Assembly (NCBI RefSeq): GCF_003515685.1
Contig: NZ_QWEG01000006.1
Location: 1-64,000, forward strand
Length of the DNA: 64,000 nucleotides
Direction: 5' to 3'
From: Neobacillus notoginsengisoli
GTDB lineage: Bacteria > Bacillota > Bacilli > Bacillales > Cytobacillaceae
In this document: one piece after another, positions 41,467-53,265 of the stretch
Layout: each line of letters begins with the position of its first letter
Numbering within the stretch: the stretch's first letter is position 1
Made by a program: the position numbers and the translations under genes
Notes under the pieces: generated by a model
Databases searched by the model: none
Told to the model about the DNA's origin: nothing
Seen by the model: the letters and a program-made list of their open reading frames with translations, nothing else

Positions 41467-43727
41467 ACTTGCGGTTGATCATTATAGCGTTTCTTTTCCT
41501 TATACGTAATGAGCACGCCTTTTTTCTTAAGTTCCTTGTTCTTCCATTCAACCCAAATCTGAGCGGCAATGAAAATCGACGAATACGTCCCGACAATCAG
41601 GCCAACTAGAAGAGCGAGTGAAAAGCTTTGAATTGACTCACTTCCCAGAAGGAGCAACGCAACAACCGTAAAGGCAACCGTCATGACCGTGTTGACGGAA
41701 CGACCCAATGTTTGCCTGATACTTGTATTTACAACATCCGCAATTTCCTGGGATGTTTTCAGCCTGCGGCGTTTCTGCATGTTTTCCCTCATCCGGTCAA
41801 AGGTGACAATCGTATCATTGATCGCATAACCAACAACTGTTAAGACAGCGGCGATAAAGGTAATGTCCACTTCCCATCTGATCACACTGAAGAACGGGAA
41901 GATGAAGAACGCTGCGAACAGAAGCGCGATGATTGCCGAAACTCCCATCGGAAGTTCAAATCGGAATGCAACAAATACGATCAAGCCAAGTGACGCAATG
42001 AGGAGGGCTTTCATCGCATTTTTTGCCAATTCCTTCCCTACAGTTGGGGAAACACTGTTAACTGTCGGGTCTTCCCCGAATGTTTTATGCATTTCCGCTT
42101 TAAGCTTTGTTACTTCTTCCTTCGAAAAGTCATCTTTGAACCTGGCAACGCCAATGTTTTTCTTTTCGCCGGAAATAACAATATCGTCTGTTTCAAAACC
42201 GGCTTTTTTCAATTCACTTGAAACCTTTTCCGCAGTCAGAGGGGCGTTCGAAAGAATTTCCACCCTCGTACCACTCGTGAAGTCAATGCCCAGATTCATC
42301 CTTAAAACAAGGAGGATGATAATGCCAACAGCGACAATGGCAGCCGAAGCGGTGAAAAATGCACGGCGGTTTTTAACAAAATCGAAACGGTCGAACTTTG
42401 TTGGCAAGTCAAGTGTGTCCATGTTATCAGATAGGCTGTAAATCTGTTCTCTTTTCACCCCGAACCAGCCCGGCTTGTTTTTCATGAACCCGCTGTTCAC
42501 CCAGAGGCCAAGCAGCCATCTAGAAACATATACATTCGTAAAGAAGCTGCCAAGAATACCAATGATCAGGCTAGTTGCAAACCCCTTAACCGAGCTTGTC
42601 CCATAAAAGAAAAGCACCGCAGCGGCAAGCAGGGTTGTCAGGTTGGCATCGGTAATGGCTGAAAGGGAGTTTTCATTCCCAGCCTTAAAAGCAGCTTTGA
42701 TTGATTTGCCAACTTTAATTTCCTCTTTAATTCGTTCGTACGTAATAATATTCGCGTCAACAGCCATCCCGACGCCGAGAATGAGGGCCGCTATCCCCGG
42801 AAGCGTCAGGACCACATTCAGCCAATCAAAAATCAGTAATGTCAGGAACATATAAAAAGTCAGCGTGATGGTAGCGATAAAGCCTGGAAATCTGTAGTAG
42901 CCAATCATGAAAGCAAAAATCGCAAAGATTCCGACTAGACCGGCAAAGATTGTTTTATCCATTGCCTGCTCCCCAAATTTCGCTCCGACTGAAGTAGAAT
43001 AAATTTCAGTCAGTTTGACCGGCAGGGCACCGGCATTCAGCAAGTTCGCAAGCGTTGTTGCTTCTTCGGGAGTGAATTTCCCGGTAATCTGCACTGAGTT
43101 TGTGTTGAGCACTTTTGAAACACTCGGAGCAGAAAGGAAACCAGGAGTTTCCTTCGTGACTTCTTCCTTGAAGGAATCCTTCCCTTCTTCAAAATCAAGC
43201 CAGATGACAAGGACATTATTTGGTGCTTTATTAAGGATATCTTCCGTTACTTTCCTGAACTTGTCGGCACTTTTCAGTTTCAGGGAAACACTCGGATTGT
43301 TGTTCTCATCAAACGATTGCTTTGCGCCGCCTTCAACAAGGTCCGTTCCGTCCAACATCACCTCGTCGTTAAAGTCCCTGAAGCTTAAATTGGCTTCGGT
43401 TGAAAGGATTTCACGCGCTTGTGCCTGATCGGTCACGCCCGCAAGTTGGACCCTGATCCTGTCTGTCCCTTCAACCTGGATGTTCGGCTCGCTGACGCCA
43501 AGCACGTTAATCCGTTTATCAAGCGCTTCAGCCGTACTTGCCAGTGCAGTCTTGTCAATTTTCTGCCCTTTCTTTGCCGGCTCCACCTTATAAAGAATTT
43601 CAAAACCGCCTTGGAGATCCAGGCCGAGTTTAATATTGTTCAAGATGTTTTTCGATGTGGCACCGATGATGCCCCCGACAACGAGTATGATAAGAAAAAA
43701 TGCCACGATCCTGTTGCGCTTAACCAT
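41463..43727 (-). CDS. secDF: Fused protein translocase subunit SecDF
   Basis: This 754-residue fusion of SecD and SecF uses the proton gradient to aid late steps of Sec export. It has 12 predicted transmembrane helices in two sets of six and two large outer loops (about 35-260 and 470-560). Conserved LGLDLQGGFEILYKV (SecD), ALILGVGMAVDANIITYERIKEE and, in the SecF half, GYAINDTIVTFDRMRE are present. Fusion is usual for Bacillus. yajC lies nearby at 47232. Confidence 0.96.
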   Translation of the reverse strand: MVKRNRIVAFFLIILVVGGIIGATSKNILNNIKLGLDLQGGFEILYKVEPAKKGQKIDKTALASTAEALDKRINVLGVSEPNIQVEGTDRIRVQLAGVTDQAQAREILSTEANLSFRDFNDEVMLDGTDLVEGGAKQSFDENNNPSVSLKLKSADKFRKVTEDILNKAPNNVLVIWLDFEEGKDSFKEEVTKETPGFLSAPSVSKVLNTNSVQITGKFTPEEATTLANLLNAGALPVKLTEIYSTSVGAKFGEQAMDKTIFAGLVGIFAIFAFMIGYYRFPGFIATITLTFYMFLTLLIFDWLNVVLTLPGIAALILGVGMAVDANIITYERIKEEIKVGKSIKAAFKAGNENSLSAITDANLTTLLAAAVLFFYGTSSVKGFATSLIIGILGSFFTNVYVSRWLLGLWVNSGFMKNKPGWFGVKREQIYSLSDNMDTLDLPTKFDRFDFVKNRRAFFTASAAIVAVGIIILLVLRMNLGIDFTSGTRVEILSNAPLTAEKVSSELKKAGFETDDIVISGEKKNIGVARFKDDFSKEEVTKLKAEMHKTFGEDPTVNSVSPTVGKELAKNAMKALLIASLGLIVFVAFRFELPMGVSAIIALLFAAFFIFPFFSVIRWEVDITFIAAVLTVVGYAINDTIVTFDRMRENMQKRRRLKTSQEIADVVNTSIRQTLGRSVNTVMTVAFTVVALLLLGSESIQSFSLALLVGLIVGTYSSIFIAAQIWVEWKNKELKKKGVLITYKEKKRYNDQPQV

Positions 43728-43870
43728 TCTGTCGTTCCTCCTTCAATTCCTCACAGCTAAAACCATTGCTTCAATGTCAATATTTTCATTATGTATTATC
43801 AAGATTTCCCTGTCAATTTGATAATGGTAACATCACGAAAAGAAAACATTCAAGTTTGGCTGCCCTAAAA

Positions 43871-43903
43871 CCACAAGAAAGGCTCCGCAGTGAAAGCGGA
43901 GCC
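43871..43903 (-). terminator. Terminator after comN
   Basis: GGCTCCGC and GCGGAGCC pair perfectly on the minus strand around TTTCACT, followed by TTTCTTG. Confidence 0.8.
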
Positions 43904-43915
43904 GAGTGGCGTGGA

Positions 43916-44212
43916 TTACTTCAGCAGCTCTTTCCAATCTTCCTCATTATCAAAAGAAAAAGGGGATTCCTTATATGTTTCAATTGTTGCATAACTGATA
44001 AAATCACTCATCTTCACAGACAAGACATCCTGAACAATTTGATGGAGCTGTTTTTCCTCCTTGACCTTCCTCCATTTTTTATGAATGAGATATCCCCAAA
44101 GATCCTCCCCGGAAATGGAATTATTCCCAAGCAGGCGGAACTCCTCCAATTTACTCTGGAGGAATGGCGCAAGTGTCCCTCGGTACCGGTCGAAAAGATG
44201 TCTATTCTCCAT
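43916..44212 (-). CDS. comN: Post-transcriptional regulator ComN (YrzD)
   Basis: This 98-residue soluble protein starts MENRHLFDRYRGTLAPFLQS, has the exact length of B. subtilis ComN and lies in the same secDF-comN-spoVB order. ComN affects comE mRNA and locates to poles and septa with DivIVA in B. subtilis. The frame is open far upstream, but GGGAGGGG before the ATG at 44212 fixes the start. Confidence 0.85.
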   Translation of the reverse strand: MENRHLFDRYRGTLAPFLQSKLEEFRLLGNNSISGEDLWGYLIHKKWRKVKEEKQLHQIVQDVLSVKMSDFISYATIETYKESPFSFDNEEDWKELLK

Positions 44213-44327
44213 TTTGCCCCTCCCGTTACAGTTTGTCTTTTTACACGCTCCATGTGTCTGTTTGTCCATTACGATGCATATAGTTAATTGTATATGAAAT
44301 CCACTATTTTGAGAAGGTGGGAAACGG

Positions 44328-45890
44328 ATGTCGAAGTTTTTAAAAGGGACAGCGATCCTGCTTCTGGCAGGCTTTATAACGAGAATCCTCGGTTTTATAA
44401 ACAGGATTGCAATTGCGAGATTCATAGGGGAAGAAGGCGTCGGGCTTTATATGATGGCTTATCCCTCCTTAGTCCTTGTCATTACGATTACCCAATTCGG
44501 CCTGCCGGTTGCCATTTCTAAAACGATCGCAGAGGCGGAGGCACGCGGCGAATATGGCAAAATAAAAACAATACTCGTTGTCTCGCTCGCGACTACTTTG
44601 ACTTTATCAGCCATTTTCACGCCTGCACTCATCCTTCTCGCCCCATGGCTAGCAGAAACCTTATTTACGGACAACAGGACATATTATCCTTTAATCGCCA
44701 TTGCTCCTGTTGTGCCGGTCATTGCTGTATCCTCCGTGTTAAGGGGGTATTTTCAGGGCAGGCAAAATATGAAGCCGGCCGCCTACTCGCAAATTCTTGA
44801 ACAATTTTTTAGAATTGTCCTTATTGCTGTGATGACAAAAGCTTTTTTGCCTTATGGAATCGAATATGCCGCAGCGGGGGCGATGCTCTCGGCGGTAATC
44901 GGAGAGGTTGTCTCCTTTATTTATTTACTGACAACTTTCAAGCTCAAGAAGAAGTTTCGCTTGAGAAAGGACTTTTTTAAATTTGTTCGTACCGGGAGGC
45001 AGCCTTTCCGTGAATTGATGAGTGTAGCCGTCCCTACAACTGGGAGCAGGCTGATTGGCTCCATTTCGTGGTTTTTCGAACCGATTGTCGTTTCACACAG
45101 CCTAGGGATTGCCGGGGTGGCTGCGGCTGTAGCGACGAAACAATATGGGGCATTGACCGGTTTTGCCATGCCCCTGCTGCTCCTTCCATCATTTATCACG
45201 TATTCACTTGCCACATCTCTCGTTCCGGCTATCAGTGAAGCGAACTCAAAAAATGACACCCGTTTAATCGAGCACCGCCTCCAGCAATCTTTGAGGCTGT
45301 CCTTTCTGACCGGCGGTATAGCCGTAGTTGTGTTATATGTCCTTGCAAAACCGTTGATGCTTTTAATGTATGGATCGGAAAATGGCGCCCACTTCATCCA
45401 GATTATGGCACCCTTCTTTTTGTTTTACTATTATCAAGGGCCTCTCCAGGCCGCATTGCAGGCATTAAATCTCGCCCGGGCTGCCATGTTCAACAGCTTG
45501 ATTGGTTCAGTCGTGAAAACTGCCGTCATTTTCCTCCTTGCTTCCCAGCCTGCTTTTGGAATAAATGGCGCGGCCCTTGGGATTATTACAGGCTTCGTAT
45601 TAGTAACGATGCTCCATTTTGCAACAGTTCTAAAAAGGATTTCTTTTTCATTTTATTTTATGGAGTATGCAAAAGCATTTCTGGCAATCGGTTTGTCGGG
45701 TTTATTCGGTTCGTACCTCTATACAAATATGTATTCCACCGCCCCTTTAGTAAACAGGGTTTTATTAACTGTTTTTTGCATGGGAACCGTCTACTTGCTT
45801 CTCGTTTTATTCCTGAAGCTGATCAGGCCAGGTGAGCTGAAGAAAATTCCAATTGTAGGCGGTTTTCTTGCGAGGATTTCATTCAGATAA
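44328..45890 (+). CDS. spoVB: Stage V sporulation protein B (MOP-family flippase)
   Basis: This 520-residue protein has 14 predicted transmembrane helices and belongs to the MurJ/Wzx-like MOP superfamily. It starts MSKFLKGTAILLLAGFITRI and contains AYSQILEQFFRIVLIA. SpoVB is needed for spore cortex synthesis, probably by flipping lipid-linked precursors in the mother cell. GAAGGTGG lies before the ATG. It is divergent from comN. Confidence 0.93.
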   Translation: MSKFLKGTAILLLAGFITRILGFINRIAIARFIGEEGVGLYMMAYPSLVLVITITQFGLPVAISKTIAEAEARGEYGKIKTILVVSLATTLTLSAIFTPALILLAPWLAETLFTDNRTYYPLIAIAPVVPVIAVSSVLRGYFQGRQNMKPAAYSQILEQFFRIVLIAVMTKAFLPYGIEYAAAGAMLSAVIGEVVSFIYLLTTFKLKKKFRLRKDFFKFVRTGRQPFRELMSVAVPTTGSRLIGSISWFFEPIVVSHSLGIAGVAAAVATKQYGALTGFAMPLLLLPSFITYSLATSLVPAISEANSKNDTRLIEHRLQQSLRLSFLTGGIAVVVLYVLAKPLMLLMYGSENGAHFIQIMAPFFLFYYYQGPLQAALQALNLARAAMFNSLIGSVVKTAVIFLLASQPAFGINGAALGIITGFVLVTMLHFATVLKRISFSFYFMEYAKAFLAIGLSGLFGSYLYTNMYSTAPLVNRVLLTVFCMGTVYLLLVLFLKLIRPGELKKIPIVGGFLARISFR

Positions 45891-45904
45891 ACCCCTATAA
45901 AAGA

Positions 45905-45941
45905 AAAAGGCCGGCAGTAAAAACTGTCAGCCTTATTTTTT
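45905..45941. terminator. Bidirectional terminator between spoVB and yrbG
   Basis: AAGGC..GCAGT and ACTGTC.GCCTT pair around AAAA; ATTTTTT follows on the plus strand and CTTTTTCTTTT on the minus strand. Confidence 0.8.
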
Positions 45942-46601
45942 ATCACTCTTATCGATGTAAAATTCACCTTTGTCATAGCTGCAAAAAGAAACTCCTTCAA
46001 TCTGCGGGGCACCCAGTTTTTTTAGCTCCTGCTTGAGCCAGGAACTTGTTTTGTTAATTCTCTTTAAATTTTCTTCCTGTATAAATCCGTCAATAATGAG
46101 CGGCATTGTAATGTCACCTTGATTTGACTTTTTCTTCTTTGCTTGCTGGGGTTCCTTTTTGAAAACAGACAGCTTTCCGGATGTCTCCAGTATCGCAAAT
46201 TCAACGTCCGAGATATTTCTTATATTTTTCTCACGGAGTTGGACGAGCAGATCATCAAAATTATACCGCTGCTTTTTCATTGCCTTTTCATCAATCGTTC
46301 CCTTGTTGATAATGATGGATGGTCTTCCGTCAATTAAGTCCCTGAATCTCTTACTTTTGAGAGAGATGTATGCAAAAAGTATTTGCAAAGCAACAATTGC
46401 AATGATGGGAATAAGCGTATGAATGAGGTGATCCTTCGTATTTTCAATCGCCATAGAGGCAATCTCAGCCAGCATGATAGTAACCACAAGATCGATGACA
46501 CTTAGTTCGCCTACTTCTCTTTTCCCCATCAGGCGGAAAGTAACAATAATCAAGAGGTATAACAGGACGCTCCGAAAGAGTATTTCCCAATGATGAGCCA
46601 T
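45933..46601 (-). CDS. yrbG: DUF421 membrane protein YrbG
   Basis: This 222-residue protein has three N-terminal transmembrane helices (about 10-75) and a cytoplasmic DUF421 (YetF-type) domain with VDLVVTIMLAEIAS and FRDLIDGRPSIIINKGTID. YetF-type proteins have been linked to spore germination or envelope complexes, but YrbG itself is uncharacterised. GGGAGG lies before the ATG. Confidence 0.88.
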   Translation of the reverse strand: MAHHWEILFRSVLLYLLIIVTFRLMGKREVGELSVIDLVVTIMLAEIASMAIENTKDHLIHTLIPIIAIVALQILFAYISLKSKRFRDLIDGRPSIIINKGTIDEKAMKKQRYNFDDLLVQLREKNIRNISDVEFAILETSGKLSVFKKEPQQAKKKKSNQGDITMPLIIDGFIQEENLKRINKTSSWLKQELKKLGAPQIEGVSFCSYDKGEFYIDKSDKK

Positions 46602-46773
46602 ATTTCAATCCTCCCGGAAATCGATATGCTTATTTTCCTCTGCTGTTGGAAAAAAAGTCCGGTACTTTTTTCCATGGCTCCCCGAAAAAGAATTCTAAAT
46701 ATTTTTTACCCGAATATGCTTGTACTAGGCAAAGACTGCTAAAACATGTGCAGGCGGAAGGGAGAGGGTTAAA

Positions 46774-47163
46774 ATCGAGTCAAGGAGCGTTGGGAAAGGA
46801 ATCCTATATGGATTAATCTTCATTTTTGCTTTTGCAATTATGAACTCACTCATTTTCTCGTTAATATTGCGATTTACTTCTGTTCGGGAACTGTCTCTTG
46901 AGTACATCATAACGGCCATGTCCTTTATCGGACTTTTTGGAGGGGGCTTTCTTGCCGGGGGGAAGGCAGGCGAAAAAGGCTGGCTTCTTGGCGGCCTGAC
47001 CGGGCTGTTTTATTCCCTGATTGTTTTTTTGTTTCAGTATTTGGGATATGACAGGTTATTCGACGGCGCGCAGCTGGTTTATCATATCTGCTATATTCTG
47101 ATTTCCATGATGGGTGGGATCCTGGGAGTGAATATCGCTTCCCCGAAGAGAATAGCCTCCTGA
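46774..47163 (+). CDS. yrzE: TIGR04086-family membrane protein (YrzE), probable non-standard start
   Basis: This protein of about 129 residues has four transmembrane helices (VGKGILYGLIFIFAFAIMNS; YIITAMSFIGLFGGGFLAGG; LLGGLTGLFYSLIVFLFQYL; YHICYILISMMGGILGVNIA). The first ATG in frame (46840) falls inside helix 1. GGGAGAGGG at 46760-46768 is 5 bases before an in-frame ATC at 46774 that gives a normal N-terminus. The in-frame TAG at 46726 excludes a longer form. Either ATC is used, or the start codon has been lost. Confidence 0.7.
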   Translation: MESRSVGKGILYGLIFIFAFAIMNSLIFSLILRFTSVRELSLEYIITAMSFIGLFGGGFLAGGKAGEKGWLLGGLTGLFYSLIVFLFQYLGYDRLFDGAQLVYHICYILISMMGGILGVNIASPKRIAS

Positions 47164-47189
47164 CAATACAATGCCCCAGGAATAATGCA

Positions 47190-47223
47190 AAAGGCATTCC
47201 ACCTGTAGCGGAATGCCTTTTTT
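47190..47223. terminator. Bidirectional terminator between yrzE and yajC
   Basis: AAAGGCATTCC and GGAATGCCTTT pair, with TTTTTTG on the plus strand and TTTTGC on the minus strand. Confidence 0.85.
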
Positions 47224-47231
47224 GTACTTGA

Positions 47232-47516
47232 TTATGCGTTTGACGTTTCAGAAGCGACAACATCGCGGATTGCGGCGCGATCATATGTAAGCCTGCTTCC
47301 ATCCCCACAGCGGATGACAACCTTGTCCTCATCCAGTGCATCCACAAAGCCATGAAGGCCGCCAATCGTTACGACGCGGTCCCCCTTTTTCAGTTCACTC
47401 TGCATTTGCTGAACTGCTTTCTGGCGCTTCTGCTGCGGACGGATCAAAAGAAAATAAAATAGAACAAACATTAGGATTAATGGTCCTACTGTACTAAGTA
47501 AATTTCCTCCACCCAT
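47232..47516 (-). CDS. yajC: Preprotein translocase subunit YajC (YrbF)
   Basis: This 94-residue protein has one N-terminal transmembrane helix (TVGPLILMFVLFYFLLIRPQ) and the conserved RPQQKRQKAVQQM after it. YajC associates with SecDF. AAAGGAGGT lies 6 bases before the ATG at 47516; an upstream in-frame TTG is less likely. It is the last gene of a ruvA-ruvB-yrzS-queA-tgt-yajC run. Confidence 0.94.
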   Translation of the reverse strand: MGGGNLLSTVGPLILMFVLFYFLLIRPQQKRQKAVQQMQSELKKGDRVVTIGGLHGFVDALDEDKVVIRCGDGSRLTYDRAAIRDVVASETSNA

Positions 47517-47544
47517 TTCATTACCTCCTTTCAATCCAATCTAT

Positions 47545-49726
<2,182 letters not shown>

Positions 49727-49789
49727 TATTTTCGCATCCTAACTATATTTTCTTGCAATATTAATTGAATATAATTTTTGATCGTTATT

Positions 49790-49921
49790 GTTGAATTGCG
49801 CTACAGGCACTTCGCTTTCCGCGGGGCGTCAGTGGAGCCTCCTCGGCGCCTGGGCGCCTGTGGGGTCTCCACCTTGCCGCTTCATCCCGCAGGAGTCTAC
49901 GTGCCTTCCGCTCCATTCAAC
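49790..49921. repeat. Interspersed palindromic element, copy C (132 bp)
   Basis: It runs from GTTGAATT to ATTCAAC, with core CGCTTTCCGCGGGGCGTC, hairpin GTGGAG...GGCGCCTGGGCGCC...CTCCAC and right arm TACGTGCC. It is inside the ruvAB-yrzS-queA-tgt operon, in the 228-base gap before queA. Confidence 0.88.
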
Positions 49922-49954
49922 TATGCAAAATTCTTTTGTTCGCCTATATAGTTC

Positions 49955-50161
49955 TTAACGAAACCTTCCGATGGCCATGAGAATGAGTGACAGGACAATA
50001 CTAATGACAATTGATGTGACGACTGGGAAATAAAATGTCATGTTCCCTTTTTTAATCATGATATCACCGGGCAGTTTACCTAATTTGAGTAACGGCATCA
50101 ACAGCCCGATGAAAAAAATGATTGCACCAGCGGCCATTAGCATTTTTGATAAACCTGTCAT
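49955..50161 (-). CDS. yrzS: DUF2905 small membrane protein (YrzS)
   Basis: This 68-residue protein has two transmembrane helices around the DUF2905 core [20 protein letters not shown]. Function unknown. It overlaps the ruvB stop by 4 bases, which implies coupled translation in the ruvA-ruvB-yrzS unit. Confidence 0.88.
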   Translation of the reverse strand: MTGLSKMLMAAGAIIFFIGLLMPLLKLGKLPGDIMIKKGNMTFYFPVVTSIVISIVLSLILMAIGRFR

Positions 50162-51159
50162 TTTTTCGGTACCTCCATTTGGAAATGGCGATAAACAAGG
50201 TCTGTGACGACCCTTCCTCTCGGGGTCCGCTGCAAGAAGCCAATCTGCAGCAGGTAAGGTTCGTATACATCCTCAATTGTATCCGATTCTTCGCCGATTG
50301 ATGCAGCGATTGTATCAAGTCCGACAGGCCCGCCGCGAAACTTTTCGATAATCCCTGTTAAAAGCTTATGGTCAATATGATCAAGTCCAAGCTTGTCGAC
50401 TTGAAGGAGTCCAAGGGCTTCATCGGCCATGGCAAGATCAATTTCACCATTTCCCTTAACCTGGGCAAAATCACGGACCCTGCGAAGCAGCCTGTTCGCA
50501 ATCCTTGGTGTTCCGCGCGATCTTCTGGCAATCTCGGAGGCAGCAACCGCGCTAATTTTTGTACTCAAAATGTCCGCTGTGCGCTCAACAATCTCTTTTA
50601 ATTGTTCTTCCTTATAATACTCAAGCCGGGACAAAACTCCAAACCGGTCCCTAAGGGGTGCCGAAATCGCACCAGCCCTTGTAGTTGCACCAACTAGCGT
50701 AAACGGCGGCAAATCCAGCCTGACCGAGCGGGCCTCAGGTCCTTTACCGATAACGATATCCAGGCAAAAGTCCTCCATGGCCGGATAAAGAACTTCCTCT
50801 ATTGACCTTGGCAGCCGGTGAATTTCGTCAATAAACAAAACATCTCCCGGCTCAAGTGAGGTTAGAATTGCCGCGAGATCGCCCGGCCGCTCAATGGCAG
50901 GCCCGGAGGTTGTCCTGAGGTCCACTCCCATTTCATTTGCGATAATGGCTGCAAGAGTAGTTTTCCCCAAACCGGGTGGCCCATATAACAGAACATGGTC
51001 GAGTGTTTCCCTGCGCATGAGAGCTGCCTTGATAAACACTTCAAGATTAGCCTTTACTTTGTCCTGCCCGATATACTGGCCAAGCGTCTGCGGCCTCAGG
51101 CTTGTCTCAAATACAAGGTCCTGCTGGTCTGCTTCGCTTGATATGAGTCTCTCTTCCAT
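50158..51159 (-). CDS. ruvB: Holliday junction branch migration helicase RuvB
   Basis: This 333-residue AAA+ ATPase has Walker [10 protein letters not shown], Walker [10 protein letters not shown], sensor 1 [10 protein letters not shown] and the C-terminal winged helix with TPRGRVVT. It drives branch migration with RuvA. The ATG at 51159 ([11 protein letters not shown]) is chosen over one three codons earlier because AGGA is 8 bases upstream. Confidence 0.97.
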   Translation of the reverse strand: MEERLISSEADQQDLVFETSLRPQTLGQYIGQDKVKANLEVFIKAALMRRETLDHVLLYGPPGLGKTTLAAIIANEMGVDLRTTSGPAIERPGDLAAILTSLEPGDVLFIDEIHRLPRSIEEVLYPAMEDFCLDIVIGKGPEARSVRLDLPPFTLVGATTRAGAISAPLRDRFGVLSRLEYYKEEQLKEIVERTADILSTKISAVAASEIARRSRGTPRIANRLLRRVRDFAQVKGNGEIDLAMADEALGLLQVDKLGLDHIDHKLLTGIIEKFRGGPVGLDTIAASIGEESDTIEDVYEPYLLQIGFLQRTPRGRVVTDLVYRHFQMEVPKK

Positions 51160-51169
51160 ATCGATCATC

Positions 51170-51781
51170 CTACTTTAAAAGCCGCTGCAGGGCTTTTTTG
51201 ATATATTGGTCCGTCGACAGTGTTTCCTTCTTGAGTTCTGGAGAAATTTTATTGATTTCCCTCTCTGAATACCCAAGTGCCTTCAACGCAAGTACTGCTT
51301 CCTCAAATTCTTTCACGCCGTTCTTTGCAGCGGGCGTTTTGGCATCCTGGTTGAACAGGTCTGGAAACAGATTTGGTGTTATATGCTGGAGCTTTCCTTT
51401 TAAATCAAGGATCATCTGGCGCGCAGTCTTTTTCCCAACGCCAGGAAACTTAATTAGGAATGCTTCATCCTCGTTTTCAATGGCTGTGACAACCTGCTCC
51501 GGCTCCCCAAAAGCAAGGATGGCAAGCGCGCCTTTCGGACCAATACCGGAAACACTCAATAGCTTTGTGAACAGCGTCTTTTCCTCTCTTGTTGAGAATC
51601 CGAATAATCCCATGACATCCTGCCTGACATAATGATAAAGGAATACAGTCACTTCTGTACCTGTTTTCCCTGAATAGGCAAAAGGGTTTGGCGTTGCAAT
51701 CTGCCAGCCAATACCCGAGTTTTCTACTACTATGTATTCAGGCCCAACAAAATCCAATTTCCCCCTGATAAATTCAAACAA
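51170..51781 (-). CDS. ruvA: Holliday junction branch migration protein RuvA
   Basis: This 203-residue protein binds four-way junctions and guides RuvB. It has an OB fold, two helix-hairpin-helix motifs ([32 protein letters not shown]) and the RuvB-contacting C-terminal domain. The start is a TTG with GAGGAG 8 bases upstream. ruvC is absent, as usual in Bacillus. Confidence 0.95.
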   Translation of the reverse strand: MFEFIRGKLDFVGPEYIVVENSGIGWQIATPNPFAYSGKTGTEVTVFLYHYVRQDVMGLFGFSTREEKTLFTKLLSVSGIGPKGALAILAFGEPEQVVTAIENEDEAFLIKFPGVGKKTARQMILDLKGKLQHITPNLFPDLFNQDAKTPAAKNGVKEFEEAVLALKALGYSEREINKISPELKKETLSTDQYIKKALQRLLK

Positions 51782-51917
51782 TACACTCTCTCCTCTTCGT
51801 TGCTGTATCTCATTCTACCATACTATTTTTATTTATTAGAATAAAATAGTTGCATTAACTATGCCTTATTACTTATAATTAGAAAGGTTTAAATTTTCAG
51901 ATTGGGGGTTTTTGGAA

Positions 51918-52439
51918 ATGAGGAAATTGTTCGCATTGCTTGCCGTTTTCACTCTCGCATTCGCAGTGATTGGCTGTTCCAACAAGGAAGAGCCAAAAGG
52001 ATCCGAGGACACAAAGAAAGAAGAAAACAAAGCAGAGCTTACTGACCAGGTCAAATCAAAAATGTACAACGCTATTCGATTGGCAGAAAACAAGGTGGAT
52101 ACGGTTTATGCCAACGACACTGATGAAGACACCGAAAAGCCAGTCCTAAATGCAACTTTTGCTGACGAAGCTGCCGCTGAAGCGTTCCTTACCAAGTACT
52201 ACAGCGAAGACGTGGCCAAGCAAATTTCAAGCCACTATTCCACTGGTGAAAAAAATAAGGATGGCAGGCCATTTGTAAAAGAAGATCCTTTCTTTGCGAA
52301 GCCAATCTCTGGCACAACTCAGGATGATGTGACAATTGAAGGCGATGCAAATAAGGGAACGGTTAAAACGAAAGACGGCGTTACATACACAGTTGAACTA
52401 AAAGACGGCCAATATGTTATAACAGGCGTTGAAAGCTAA
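51918..52439 (+). CDS. Predicted lipoprotein of unknown function
   Basis: This 173-residue protein has a lipoprotein signal peptide; the lipobox is AVIGC with C20 as the lipidated residue. A lysine/glutamate-rich linker (about 22-45) leads to a single mixed domain with no cysteines. The repeated acidic patches and pattern AEAFLTKYYSEDVAKQI loosely recall the IseA/YoeB endopeptidase inhibitors, but this is weak. The ATG at 51918 has GGGGG 9 bases upstream. It is alone, facing bofC and divergent from ruvA. Confidence 0.75.
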   Translation: MRKLFALLAVFTLAFAVIGCSNKEEPKGSEDTKKEENKAELTDQVKSKMYNAIRLAENKVDTVYANDTDEDTEKPVLNATFADEAAAEAFLTKYYSEDVAKQISSHYSTGEKNKDGRPFVKEDPFFAKPISGTTQDDVTIEGDANKGTVKTKDGVTYTVELKDGQYVITGVES

Positions 52440-52452
52440 TTGATGCGTAAGA

Positions 52453-52479
52453 AGACCAGGCGAATGGCCTGGTCTTTTT
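52453..52479 (+). terminator. Terminator after the lipoprotein gene
   Basis: AGACCAGGC and GCCTGGTCT pair around GAATG, followed by TTTTG; it may also end bofC transcripts. Confidence 0.85.
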
Positions 52480-52504
52480 GTTTTATTCTCCATATCCGTA
52501 TCCG

Positions 52505-53050
52505 TCATTGTCCATTTTCTTCACAGGCAGAGTAAGGCTTAAAGCTTTCAAGCACTTCCACATAACGGTCCCTTGTCCTGATTGGAATGCCTTTTTGCAA
52601 CTCGACCTGCTTGCGGCTTTCCAGCTTCTTCACATCAATTTGGAAAAAGGACTGAATGATCTGTGAATAGGGCGGCCTGCCGTTAAAAATAGCGAGAACG
52701 CCTTCTTCATTAAGCCCGAAATATCCGTTCGCCTTTAAAAGAGGGGAAATATCCTCAACATGTTTTCTGAGCACAACTGATTCCTTCCCCACATCCACTG
52801 CCGCCCAATTTTTATATTTAGCCCAAAATTCCTCCCACGATGCCACGGACACGTAAGATTGCTCCTGGCTGACCTCTCCGTCCACATACACCTTCTCAAG
52901 AGTGACCTTTAAATGAAGAGGTTCCGTCTGTCCGCCTGCATCCATCGTCAACCCACCATCCGCCGCTAACGCAACAAACTCCTGACCAAACAGCCCGCCA
53001 AACAGAAAAAAGAAGAACACAGCCAAAAAACCAGCTGCAACCCGCCTCAT
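52505..53050 (-). CDS. bofC: Forespore checkpoint protein BofC
   Basis: This 181-residue secreted protein has an N-terminal signal segment (VAAGFLAVFFFFLFGG) and the BofC domains (LKVTLEKVYVDGEVSQE; NGYFGLNEEGVLAIFNGRPP). In B. subtilis BofC is made in the forespore and delays SpoIVB signalling, so pro-SigK processing by SpoIVFB (partial gene at the window end) is timed correctly. The ATG at 53050 has GAGGTGG 5 bases upstream. Confidence 0.9.
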   Translation of the reverse strand: MRRVAAGFLAVFFFFLFGGLFGQEFVALAADGGLTMDAGGQTEPLHLKVTLEKVYVDGEVSQEQSYVSVASWEEFWAKYKNWAAVDVGKESVVLRKHVEDISPLLKANGYFGLNEEGVLAIFNGRPPYSQIIQSFFQIDVKKLESRKQVELQKGIPIRTRDRYVEVLESFKPYSACEENGQ

Positions 53051-53265
53051 CCTAACCACCTCTTCCTATCATATAAACTAAATAACAATAAACCCATTCA
53101 TAGCATTTCCCGATTCTGCCTAAATATGTGAAGCAGGGGACGGTTCCAGTGCTTCATTCGGGACCCGAAAGATTAAGTGAGGCGAAGGGCAGCTTTTTTT
53201 TCTTGTTCCCGGCTAAATTTTTGATTGGCTTTGTTAAAGGAAGGATATTGTTGGGGTATAACTAC

